From positions 1-61,655 of the forward strand of contig NZ_JABUAE010000028.1 of assembly GCF_013314535.1 (NCBI RefSeq): 61,655 bases of DNA, read 5' to 3'. Positions within the stretch are counted from its first letter, which is position 1. Every line of letters starts with the position of its first letter. The notes under the pieces were generated by a model. That model searched no databases, had not been told where the DNA came from, and saw only the letters and a list, made by a program, of their open reading frames with translations. Shown here piece after piece: positions 38,387 to 46,742 of the stretch. The position numbers were made by a program, and so were the translations under genes. The DNA comes from Bacillus sp. Xin1. GTDB taxonomy: Bacteria > Bacillota > Bacilli > Bacillales > Bacillaceae_G.

Positions 38387-40138
38387 ATGAAAGTATTTTT
38401 TAATTTAGCGTGGTTTTTTAAACAAGAAAAACGGGCGTACATAACGGGGATTATTTTGTTGTTTGGTGTAGCACTTCTTGAACTGGTGGCACCAAAAGTA
38501 ATTGGAATTGTTGTAGACGAAATTAACAACCAAACGTTAACATCTGAAAAGCTGTTACAGTGGGTTGTTCTTTTAGTGGTTGTCGGGATTACAATGTATA
38601 TACTACGTTACATATGGCGTATTATGATTTTTGGATCTTCTTTAAAGCTAGCGCGTCAATTACGAAAGAAATTATATGAGCATTTTACAAATATGAGTCC
38701 ATCTTTTTATCAATCACATCGTACGGGGGACTTAATGGCACATGCAACGAATGATATTCAAGCAATTCAACAAACAGCTGGAGCGGGCGTTTTGACACTT
38801 GTGGATTCGTTAGCTGTAGGTGGATGTGTACTCTTGGCTATGGGGTTTACAATTAGTTGGAAATTAACATTAATAAGTTTAATTCCAATGCCAATTGTAG
38901 CGATTTCTACTAATTATTATGGTACTTTACTGCACAAACGTTTTCATAAAGCACAGCAAGCGTTTTCTGAAATTAACGATAAAGTACAAGAAAGTATGAG
39001 CGGGATGAAAGTAATTCGTTCACTCGGTCAAGAAAAAGAAGATTTACAAGCATTTCGAAAGAAGTCAGAGGATGTTGTACATAAAAATATGTTAGTTGCG
39101 CGCATTGATTCATTATTTGATCCAACAATTTCTCTTATTGTTGGTTTTTCATTCCTAATCGCTGTGTGTTATGGCTCGCTATTAGTTGTTCGTGGAGAGC
39201 TAACAGTTGGTGACTTAATTACATTTACAACATATTTAGGGACGCTCGTTTGGCCGATGCTTGCATTTGGTTGGCTGTTTAATATTATGGAACGCGGCCG
39301 TGCTTCATACGACCGTGTGGAAAAAATATTGTCTCAAACTTCAGATGTTGTGAATAGAGAGGGAGCAGTAAATAAAGAGGCAAGTGGTGATATAACATTT
39401 GCGATTGATGCATTTTCTTATAAGAAAGATGAAACCCTCAATTTAGAAGATATTCATTTCACTTTGAAAAAAGGTGAAACATTGGGTATTGTTGGCCGCA
39501 CAGGTGCAGGGAAAACGACGTTATTAAAATGTTTAATCAGAGAATATGATCATTTTAATGGTTCGCTGCTAGTTGGAGGAAAAGATATTCGTGATATGAC
39601 GCTTCATGGTATTCGCTCTGCTATTTCGTATGTTCCTCAAGACCATTTTCTTTTTTCAGCAAGTATAGGTGAAAATATTGCATTTGGAAAGGCCGATGCT
39701 ATATATAAAGAAATTGCATGTGCTGCTAATATAGCTTGTATTCATGATGATATTGTTCAATTTCCAGAAGGGTATGATACAGTAGTAGGCGAACGAGGGG
39801 TATCATTATCAGGTGGACAAAAACAAAGGATCTCTATCGCGCGTGCATTACTAACAAATGCTGAAATTTTAATTTTAGACGATTGTTTATCTGCAGTTGA
39901 TGCAAAGACAGAAGAAACCATTTTAACAGCGTTGAAACGAGAAAGAGAGCAGAAAACAACGATTATTACAGCACACAGATTAAGTGCGATTCAACACGCA
40001 AATCTTATTCTTGTTGTTGATGAAGGAAAAATTGTAGAGCGTGGTACACATGAACAGCTAATGGGGCAAGAAGGTTGGTATAAAGAGATGTATGAAAGCC
40101 AGCAGTTAGAAGCGTTAGTTGAGAAGGGAGGCATATAA
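38387..40138 (+). CDS. Heterodimeric ABC exporter half, degenerate-site subunit
   Basis: The 583-aa product has six membrane helices (about 15-310) fused to a nucleotide-binding domain: Walker A GRTGAGKT (about 369-376), signature LSGGQ (474-478), Walker B ILILD498. The residue after Walker B is D499 instead of the catalytic Glu, so this subunit contributes the non-hydrolysing site of a heterodimer (as in LmrC, TM287 and BmrC). It couples with the next gene, whose ATG overlaps its TAA by 1 nt. A drug- or lipid-export role is inferred; the cargo is unknown. Confidence 0.9.
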   Translation: MKVFFNLAWFFKQEKRAYITGIILLFGVALLELVAPKVIGIVVDEINNQTLTSEKLLQWVVLLVVVGITMYILRYIWRIMIFGSSLKLARQLRKKLYEHFTNMSPSFYQSHRTGDLMAHATNDIQAIQQTAGAGVLTLVDSLAVGGCVLLAMGFTISWKLTLISLIPMPIVAISTNYYGTLLHKRFHKAQQAFSEINDKVQESMSGMKVIRSLGQEKEDLQAFRKKSEDVVHKNMLVARIDSLFDPTISLIVGFSFLIAVCYGSLLVVRGELTVGDLITFTTYLGTLVWPMLAFGWLFNIMERGRASYDRVEKILSQTSDVVNREGAVNKEASGDITFAIDAFSYKKDETLNLEDIHFTLKKGETLGIVGRTGAGKTTLLKCLIREYDHFNGSLLVGGKDIRDMTLHGIRSAISYVPQDHFLFSASIGENIAFGKADAIYKEIACAANIACIHDDIVQFPEGYDTVVGERGVSLSGGQKQRISIARALLTNAEILILDDCLSAVDAKTEETILTALKREREQKTTIITAHRLSAIQHANLILVVDEGKIVERGTHEQLMGQEGWYKEMYESQQLEALVEKGGI

Positions 40139-41901
40139 TGGCTGAGAAAAAAAGAAGCGATTTATGGAGATTACTTTCTTATATGAAACCATATAAAGGC
40201 TTATTGTCATTGGCATTTCTATTTCTAGTTGGTGCAACTGTTACAGAAATGATGGGTCCGTTTTTAATTAAGCAGTTTTTGGATGAACATTTAGTTCCGC
40301 ATAACTTTGAACAATCAGCACTTGTAACCCTATTTGTTGTATATATAGTTGCTCATTTATTAAAGGTTTTATTTACGTATTTAAATTTATTATATTTCCA
40401 AAATATTGCGTTCAAAATTGTGCAAGACATGCGGGTTGAAGTGTATGAACATGTACAAAGGTTGTCACTAAGCTTTTTTGATCGCACGCCAATTGGTACT
40501 CTCGTATCTCGTATTACTAATGATACGGAAGCAATTAAAGATTTCTATGTGAGTGTGTTATCAACATTTGTAAAAAATGTGGTGTTCCTAATAGGGATTT
40601 TGGTGGCAATGTTTTTACTTGATGTGAAGCTTGCTTTATGTTCTCTTATATTAATCCCAATTATGTTTACAATTATGGCGATGTATCGCCGGAAAAGTTC
40701 CGTTTTTTATTTAGAGCTTCGGAATCAATTAAGTATTTTGAATGCGAAGCTCAATGAATCGATTCAAGGGATGAATATTGTGCAAGTATTTCGCCAAGAA
40801 AAACGGATGCGAAAAGAATTTGAAGAAGTGAATGATAAGCATTACGGTGCTGGACGCCGTACATTAAAATTAGATGCGTTATTTTTACGTCCAGCAACAG
40901 ACCTTGTTCATATTATGGCTATCGCTTTAGTGCTTGCATTATTTGGTATTAACGCCTTGAATAGTCCGGTTGAAGTCGGTGTATTATATGCTTTTGTTAA
41001 CTATATTCATCGCTTTTTCCAACCTGTAAATGAAATGATGATGAAACTCTCCTTTTTCCAGCAAGCGCTGGTTTCTTCGTCTCGTGTCTTTCATTTGATG
41101 GATGAAAAAGATTTAGCGCCTGTTCAACAAGGGAATGGAGAACCAAAAGTAGATGAAGGAGAAATTGAATTTAATGATGTTACATTTTCTTACGATGGAA
41201 AGCGTGATGTTTTAAAAAATGTATCTTTCCATGTGAAACCTGGGCAAACAGTAGCTTTTGTTGGGCATACTGGAAGCGGGAAAAGTACAATTATGAACTT
41301 ATTGATGCGTTTTTATGATATTAAGTCGGGTAATATTTTTATAGATGGTGCAAACTTAGAAAAATTTGAAGAGCAGGAAATTCGAAAGAGAATTGGACTT
41401 GTACTTCAAGATGCATTCTTGTTTGCTGGAAATGTAAAACAAAACATTCGTATGTATAATGAAAGTATTACTGATGAAGAAGTAGAGGAAGCAGCACGGT
41501 TTGTGCAAGCGAATACGTTTATTGAAAAGCTACCAGAACAATATGATACAGAAGTAGTAGAACGTGGAGCTGCATTCTCAAGTGGACAAAGGCAGCTAAT
41601 TGCTTTTGCGAGAACAATTGCGACAAATCCGAAAGTGTTAGTATTAGATGAAGCAACAGCAAATATTGATACAGAAACGGAAGAAGCAATTCAAACAGCA
41701 CTGCAGCGCATGAGAAAAGGGAGAACAACAATTTCGATTGCGCACCGCTTATCTACTATTCAAGATTCTGACCAAATCTTTGTAATGCATGATGGTGAAA
41801 TTGTAGAAAGAGGCACACATCAAGAGTTACTGGGTAAGCAAGGGTTGTATTACAATATGTATTTACTTCAGAATAAAGGAAGCCTTCAGAAAGCCTTGTA
41901 G
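40138..41901 (+). CDS. Heterodimeric ABC exporter half, consensus-site subunit
   Basis: The 587-aa product has six membrane helices (about 20-315), then an NBD with Walker A GHTGSGKST (about 376-384), Walker B VLVLDE with catalytic E505, and a degenerate signature FSSGQRQ (S481-S482). Together with the upstream subunit it forms one canonical and one degenerate ATP site. TAATG overlap with the upstream gene shows coupling. The C-terminal tail YLLQNKGSLQKAL is echoed by a decayed copy at 44119-44195. Confidence 0.9.
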   Translation: MAEKKRSDLWRLLSYMKPYKGLLSLAFLFLVGATVTEMMGPFLIKQFLDEHLVPHNFEQSALVTLFVVYIVAHLLKVLFTYLNLLYFQNIAFKIVQDMRVEVYEHVQRLSLSFFDRTPIGTLVSRITNDTEAIKDFYVSVLSTFVKNVVFLIGILVAMFLLDVKLALCSLILIPIMFTIMAMYRRKSSVFYLELRNQLSILNAKLNESIQGMNIVQVFRQEKRMRKEFEEVNDKHYGAGRRTLKLDALFLRPATDLVHIMAIALVLALFGINALNSPVEVGVLYAFVNYIHRFFQPVNEMMMKLSFFQQALVSSSRVFHLMDEKDLAPVQQGNGEPKVDEGEIEFNDVTFSYDGKRDVLKNVSFHVKPGQTVAFVGHTGSGKSTIMNLLMRFYDIKSGNIFIDGANLEKFEEQEIRKRIGLVLQDAFLFAGNVKQNIRMYNESITDEEVEEAARFVQANTFIEKLPEQYDTEVVERGAAFSSGQRQLIAFARTIATNPKVLVLDEATANIDTETEEAIQTALQRMRKGRTTISIAHRLSTIQDSDQIFVMHDGEIVERGTHQELLGKQGLYYNMYLLQNKGSLQKAL

Positions 41902-41932
41902 TATTGAGGTTTTGAAGGCCTCTTTTTTTATT
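41878..41932 (+). terminator. Terminator of the ABC exporter operon
   Basis: AAGCCTT pairs with AAGGCCT across a 20-nt loop and a run of T follows. A diverged copy lies at about 44140-44196. Confidence 0.6.
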
Positions 41933-41974
41933 TTTTTAAATACCACTATCTCTGTAATTTCTGTTACACCTCAC

Positions 41975-42140
41975 ATACTGAATTCGTAGTGATACTCTGT
42001 TCGTTCAATATATACACCAAATTCTAAATTATCTCCAACTAATATAAAATCTCCATCATACTGATTATAACTTCTTTTTCTAGTAGTATTTTTAAATTCA
42101 TATTAATACCGATAAAATCTGTGAGTTTTTGTTGAGAAAC
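41975..42140 (-). pseudogene. Decayed reading frame fragments on the minus strand
   Basis: On the minus strand, a frame reading QQKLTDFIGINMN shifts to one reading GDFILVGDNLEFGVYIE before a stop. There is no start or ribosome site, and the two pieces need a frameshift to join. Probably the remnant of a small gene. The rest of the 464-bp gap before the lipase gene holds no intact gene. Confidence 0.35.
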
Positions 42141-42365
42141 ATTTGTACTATGGATGAATGAAAGGAATTAAGGCACATAGGAAGAATATCGTTTATAAAG
42201 AATAAGGCGATGCGGTCAAACTATCCTACTCATTAATTGAATAAATATGACCCTTAGAAATTTTAGAAGAATATGAGACTTGGAAATTATAGCAGTTATT
42301 GTATTGCAATAGTATAGCAACCTATAAACTCTGCGTCATCTTTTAAAAAAAGGAGGGTATTTATT

Positions 42366-43973
42366 ATGCAAGCGTCGTTTAAAAGATGTATGGTATTGAT
42401 TGCTTCCTTCATTTTACTATTTACTTCTTTTAGTGGAATTGCAACTGCTGAGACGAATATTACGCCAATTTATAGTGGAATGCTTCCACCGAAAGAAGCA
42501 TTCAATCCAGGAGATTGGTTTTTAGGTGAGAAGCCTTTAAATTATGAAGAAAATAGGCCGCCGATTGTTTTTGTACAAGGAAGAAATGGAAGTGCAGATA
42601 GTTGGTATGGAAAAACAGTTTATCACGATGTAAACGACATGTATGATTATGCTTATCGTGCGGGATATCAAACTGTGTTTGTTCAACTATACGATGCAGC
42701 TGGAAAGGGGTCTGCTAGTCAGTGGGACAATGGTAAATTGTTGGCTGCAAAGTTAGAAGAGATTTATAATCATTTTGGTAAAAAAGTGAATATTGTGGCT
42801 CACAGTAAAGGTGGAATTGATACCCAAGCAGCTCTCATTCAATACGGTGCGAATCGTTTTGTAGGAAAAGTTATTACACTAGCTTCGCCGCATTATGGGT
42901 CAAATTTAGCAGACTTATCCTATAGTTGGTGGGCGGGATGGCTGGCTTCATTACTCGGACAAAGAGACGATGGCACGTATTCTTTACAAACAGGTGAAAT
43001 GGCACAATTTCGTTCTGTAATAGATAACAATCCGAACGCTAAATTAAATCGTTACTATACAGTTGCAGGTACAAGTTGGGGGCCGATTTTCTCAGCTTTA
43101 TCTTTAGGTGGGTTATATCTTTCCGCGTATGGCTCTAATGATGGTTTAGTAAATGAATGGAGTACAAAATTACCGTATGGAACACATTTGTTTACTGATT
43201 CTAGATTTGATCATGATGATATAAGAAAAGGTTCAGCTGTCTTTTCTCGAATTGAATCGTATTTACGTACGTCTACTGCTACATCCGTTCCTTCTTATAC
43301 TTTAAATTATAATAGGGAATTTGTTGATAATTTAAATACTACATCTAATCAAACCATTTTAGGTGGAGAACTGGAGCCGAATAAATGGATTGATCAAACA
43401 ATTGCGATAGATGCAAAAACTGAAGGCGTTATCTCTGTGTTAACAGCATCTTCAGAAGTGAAAATACAACTTATTTCTCCGTCGGGCAAAGTATATACGA
43501 ATGAAGATAGTAAGTCTACGGTAGGAGATGAAACTTCCTATTTTAAGGGTGCGTCCATTCGAACATTTAAAATTAATCAAATGGAAATCGGGGAATGGCA
43601 TGTTAAAATAATGACATCGCATGAAAAAGATGCTTATATGGTTGTTAGTGAGTACCAACAAGAAGCACCGTTTACTTTGAAAATGCCAGGAAAAATTAAA
43701 GCTAATAAGGCTGAATTTCAATTGAAATCATCTACTAAAGAATCCATAAAACAAGAGAACCTTTCTCTCAATGTACGGGTTGTTGATCGAGAAGGGAACT
43801 TAGTATCTCAATCGAATCAGCTACAAAAGTTTGATGAAAATACGTTCACAGGCTCTTTGCATCATATTAAAAAATCAGGTGTATATAATGTGACGATTGA
43901 TATTAAAGGTATTAACCCAGGAGGGAAAGCTTACAATCGTACGATTGTGCGTTCTGTGTATATTGAAAAATAA
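42366..43973 (+). CDS. Secreted alpha/beta-hydrolase, lipase-like
   Basis: This 535-aa exported protein has a signal peptide (about 1-28, ending ATAET). The alpha/beta-hydrolase domain has oxyanion segment VFVQGRNGSADSW (about 70) and nucleophile Ser147 in VAHSKGG. A likely acid and His lie in SNDGLVNEW and RFDHDDIRKG (about 260-285). The C-terminal 230 residues are beta-rich with a pre-peptidase-like segment. It resembles extracellular esterase/lipase and PGAP1-like hydrolases. ATG 42366 has AAAGGAGGG upstream. It lies alone between debris-rich intergenic regions. Confidence 0.85.
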   Translation: MQASFKRCMVLIASFILLFTSFSGIATAETNITPIYSGMLPPKEAFNPGDWFLGEKPLNYEENRPPIVFVQGRNGSADSWYGKTVYHDVNDMYDYAYRAGYQTVFVQLYDAAGKGSASQWDNGKLLAAKLEEIYNHFGKKVNIVAHSKGGIDTQAALIQYGANRFVGKVITLASPHYGSNLADLSYSWWAGWLASLLGQRDDGTYSLQTGEMAQFRSVIDNNPNAKLNRYYTVAGTSWGPIFSALSLGGLYLSAYGSNDGLVNEWSTKLPYGTHLFTDSRFDHDDIRKGSAVFSRIESYLRTSTATSVPSYTLNYNREFVDNLNTTSNQTILGGELEPNKWIDQTIAIDAKTEGVISVLTASSEVKIQLISPSGKVYTNEDSKSTVGDETSYFKGASIRTFKINQMEIGEWHVKIMTSHEKDAYMVVSEYQQEAPFTLKMPGKIKANKAEFQLKSSTKESIKQENLSLNVRVVDREGNLVSQSNQLQKFDENTFTGSLHHIKKSGVYNVTIDIKGINPGGKAYNRTIVRSVYIEK

Positions 43974-44118
43974 ACTGTATTTGCAAAAACAGTATGTTTT
44001 AAGACCCGTTATATGCTGCTATTCTTTTTAAAAAGATGTGGAGATAATGGTAAGAAGACTGTAAATGCTTTGGTCTAAGTACAGCGTAATAAAGGTTTAT
44101 GAAAAATCTCCTATAGGA

Positions 44119-44195
44119 TGGTATGTTTTTACTTTACAATAGAGGAAGCTTTCGGAAAATCTTGTAATGTTGAGGTTTCGAGGGCTTCTTTTTTA
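44119..44195 (+). pseudogene. Relic of an ABC-exporter 3' end with its terminator
   Basis: The frame MFLLYNRGSFRKIL-stop matches MYLLQNKGSLQKAL-stop at the end of the exporter gene. The alignment continues without gaps through the terminator, with about 12 mismatches in 66 bp, mostly transitions. Nothing upstream of the last 14 codons is recognisable. Confidence 0.65.
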
Positions 44196-44229
44196 TGATT
44201 GATTCTCTTTAAGTTATTGACTCCTTCTT

Positions 44230-44420
44230 TTCTTTCATTTATTACAATGTCATTAAGTATTGTAATCCCTAGAATAATTGGATAACATTTTCCTTCTTCA
44301 AATTTATATAGATAAATGGTGGGAAAGTCTGTGAATTATTACACCATTAATGTTTAATGTAATTTCTTCTTCAATTAGTTCGTCAATTCTTTCTACACAG
44401 GCTAAATATTTTAGCCCGCA
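44230..44420 (-). pseudogene. Decayed reading frame fragments on the minus strand
   Basis: Minus-strand frames read CVERIDELIEEEITLNINGV and, in another frame, KFEEGKCYPIILGITILND. Together they look like one small gene broken by frameshifts. There is no start or ribosome site. Confidence 0.35.
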
Positions 44421-44688
44421 TTAACGGACAGTAACACTCTCACCTCAAAATTCAGCAAAAGCAATGTCCAGCTCTAGCGGCTAGAATCTCCGGTCGTTTC
44501 GCCCCCTCGGACGAGGCAAAAAGCGCCTCTCTGTCGGGGGCTCTAACGTCCTGCGATTCTGATCGAGCCGCTTCCACTTTTCTAAAGAAGTTAGGAGGGA
44601 GATGAACTGTCCGTAAAAGCCCGATTGGTGAGGGCTAATAATCAGTGGGGATGAGGAAAACCCCCCACTGATTAAAGTTTCACTTTAT
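44415..44688 (+). repeat. bcr1-type cereus-group repeat interrupted by a GC-rich element
   Basis: It starts CCCGCATTAACGGACAGTAA and ends AAAGTTTCACTTTAT, matching my recollection of the cereus-group bcr1 element (about 155 bp). A strong hairpin (AATCAGTGGGG with CCCCACTGATT) lies at 44640-44673. The element is lengthened to 274 bp by about 120 bp of unrelated GC-rich sequence. Confidence 0.7.
44464..44583 (+). repeat. GC-rich Bacillaceae-type repeat nested in bcr1
   Basis: It begins TGTCCAGCTCTAGCGG and ends GAGCCGCTTCCACTTTTC. It contains a stem in which GCCCCC pairs with GGGGGC and GAGGC with GCCTC. It resembles the 'TGTCTAGCTCCAGCG' repeat seen widely in Bacillaceae intergenic regions. 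Its GC content is far above its surroundings. Confidence 0.6.
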
Positions 44689-44864
44689 ATACTTTACTCT
44701 TGTCGTGAATCATCTGAAGGATAACTTGTTCATTTTTTATAGTAAATAAAGTATGCAAAATATATCCAAATTTACAGAGCGTTATTATAATACGTAGTAT
44801 AATAGATTAAAAATGATAGTAAAAGTTTAGATAATATTTGATTAAGCTATAAAGGAGAAAAAAG

Positions 44865-45908
44865 ATGGAATACATACTTATATGTGTCATTTTAGCATTA
44901 TTAGCTGGAGTGTTTGTATTGTTTTATAAGAACAAACAACTACAATCAGAGAACCAACAAGTAGAATTTGAAAAGGCAAAGTCAATAGAAAACTATCAAA
45001 CTGAGATAGCCGCAACTGTAGCAGATTATGAAGAAAAGCAGGAGACATTAAAAAACGTAGAACGTAAAAAGTATAATAATTTAAAAGAGAATGCAGCTAG
45101 AGAAGTAGAAAACATGAGAGTGATAAAGAATCAATTAGCGATGCAGCATAGTAAAGAGCGTAGTGAAATGCAACAGAAATATAACAACGAGATACATGTG
45201 CTGCAAAATCTAATTACAGAGTTAAGAACGTATTCTAAAAATGGTGAAGAAATGAATACACATGAAATATTACATTATATGAAAAGAGGATTTGTTCAGC
45301 AAGGAATCATAAATGAAGATGAATTATATATTATCCCAAATGCATTTCTTCCCAAGGTACATAGTAGAAACGGGAATAAAATGGAGTATGCTCGAGTTGA
45401 TCATATAGTGCTATCGACAACAGGAATATATGTAATTGAGACTGCCGAGTGGCAAGGAAGAATGATACACGGATTGACGAAAGAAAATGCAGGGGTATAT
45501 TCATTTATAATCGATGAGATTGGTAAATATCAAAATGAATATGAGAAGGAAGAAACATTTGTTTTTATGAAAAAGGGAGATCCAATGACTCTAATGATAG
45601 AAAACTTAGGGAACCCTGTCCATAAAGCAAAACATCTTGCAACAATCTTATATGATTATTTGAAAGGGATTAATCCGCAAGCTCTAAAAGAGGAAGTTAA
45701 GCCAATTGTATATTTCGGAAATGAGACAAATGGAAGTGGCAATGAAATGATCGATCTTTCCAATGAAGTATTGCCGAGGTTGAATGATAGAGAACAACTC
45801 GTTACGTATTTTAGAAATGAAAGATTGGAAGGAAAAGTACTATATATAGTGCAAGAATTACGAGAAATAAAAGAAATGTTCAAGCGTATGGAGGATGTGC
45901 AAGTGTAA
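44865..45908 (+). CDS. Membrane-anchored coiled-coil protein with NERD domain
   Basis: The 347-aa product has an N-terminal transmembrane helix (about 2-20), a long coiled coil (about 24-120) and a NERD (nuclease-related) domain (about 135-260). The domain keeps D179 (VDHIVLSTTGIYVIE) and E192. The residue two after that Glu, normally the catalytic Lys of the ETK motif, is A194 (ETAEWQG). Nuclease activity is therefore doubtful. It is followed after 23 nt by a BamE-like membrane protein, probably in one operon. AAAGGAGAAAA precedes ATG 44865. Confidence 0.8.
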   Translation: MEYILICVILALLAGVFVLFYKNKQLQSENQQVEFEKAKSIENYQTEIAATVADYEEKQETLKNVERKKYNNLKENAAREVENMRVIKNQLAMQHSKERSEMQQKYNNEIHVLQNLITELRTYSKNGEEMNTHEILHYMKRGFVQQGIINEDELYIIPNAFLPKVHSRNGNKMEYARVDHIVLSTTGIYVIETAEWQGRMIHGLTKENAGVYSFIIDEIGKYQNEYEKEETFVFMKKGDPMTLMIENLGNPVHKAKHLATILYDYLKGINPQALKEEVKPIVYFGNETNGSGNEMIDLSNEVLPRLNDREQLVTYFRNERLEGKVLYIVQELREIKEMFKRMEDVQV

Positions 45909-45931
45909 AAGAATATGGTAAGGTGGTTTTT

Positions 45932-46495
45932 ATGGGAAAATATAGAGATTCTTTATTGTGGGCAACATTGTATGTGTATGTTTTTTTATATTTGTTTATA
46001 TATATCGCTTTCATATTCATCATTGGCATGGCGCATTCGTCTTACACGATTGTGAGTGTTTTAGCAGTATCAGTTCCGTTTATTTTTTTATTAGTTCTTC
46101 AGCGAATTGTTTTACATTTTTCTAGTAGTAATAATAAGAGGAAATGCAAGGATATTATAATTGTGGGAACAGTATTCTTTAGTATTTGTATCGTACAATT
46201 AGGGGTAAATGAGTATAATTCGAAGTTTCATGCAGATAGATGGTTGAAAAATGAACAGAAACGAGTATATATGGTAGATGATCTTCTAGGTAAACATAAA
46301 CTAATGGGGAAAACTAAGAAAGAGACTATACAATTGTTAGGAAAACCAACTGAAACAAAACGTTTTGAGGAAATGAATCAAATAGTTTATTACCTTGGAG
46401 ATGAAAGAGGATTTATTCCGATAGATAGTGAATGGCTTATTCTTCAATTTGATAGTGATGATAAGGTGGTAGAGTATAAGGTATATAAAGATTGA
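45932..46495 (+). CDS. Membrane protein with C-terminal BamE/SmpA-like domain
   Basis: The 187-aa product has three hydrophobic helices (about 8-35, 42-65, 75-95). A soluble domain with GKTKKETIQLLGKPTETKR and VYYLGD follows, the short helix-turn pattern of SmpA/OmlA-like domains found in many Gram-positive membrane proteins. ATG 45932 has AAGGTGG upstream; GTG 45923 is in frame. It is the second gene after the NERD protein. The function is unknown. Confidence 0.7.
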   Translation: MGKYRDSLLWATLYVYVFLYLFIYIAFIFIIGMAHSSYTIVSVLAVSVPFIFLLVLQRIVLHFSSSNNKRKCKDIIIVGTVFFSICIVQLGVNEYNSKFHADRWLKNEQKRVYMVDDLLGKHKLMGKTKKETIQLLGKPTETKRFEEMNQIVYYLGDERGFIPIDSEWLILQFDSDDKVVEYKVYKD

Positions 46496-46504
46496 AATAA
46501 AAAG

Positions 46505-46551
46505 CAGAAGACCATTATGAGCTAGGGTCTTCTGTTTTTTTTTTTTTTTTT
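46505..46551 (+). terminator. Terminator with a 17-T tract
   Basis: CAGAAGACC and GGTCTTCTG form a 9-bp stem followed by 17 consecutive T residues, a likely length-variable homopolymer. Confidence 0.9.
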
Positions 46552-46687
46552 GTTAATTTATGTAAAAATAAGTAAAATGATAGAAGTTCCTGTCTGTACG
46601 AATTGGGGAAATTTCGTTATACTTTAAACTAGTTTAGTAATCTAGAAGTTTATTAGCTTACTAAATAACTTTTATTATGTTAGAAAA

Positions 46688-46742
46688 GGAGGTCAGTTAA
46701 CACGAAATGATTCAATACATAACGTGTTAAACAATTATCATG
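46688..46742 (+). promoter_or_regulatory. Split ribosome-binding site with intervening hairpin before the SLH amidase
   Basis: GGAGGT (46688-46693) is the only good Shine-Dalgarno site, 46 nt upstream of ATG 46740. Between them TTAACACG (46697-46704) pairs with CGTGTTAA (46723-46730) around an 18-nt loop. Folding leaves about 12 unpaired nt between the site and the start codon. A seven-codon frame (MIQYITC, 46707-46730) lies in the loop and 3' stem. Confidence 0.55.

Larger units (their letters stand above)
43974..44864. other. Gene-poor region with relics and a nested repeat
   Basis: These 891 bp contain no intact gene. In order: a relic of an ABC-exporter 3' end with terminator (44119-44195), minus-strand frame fragments (about 44230-44420), a bcr1-type repeat carrying an inserted GC-rich element (44415-44688), and the AT-rich promoter region of the NERD gene. 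Confidence 0.7.
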
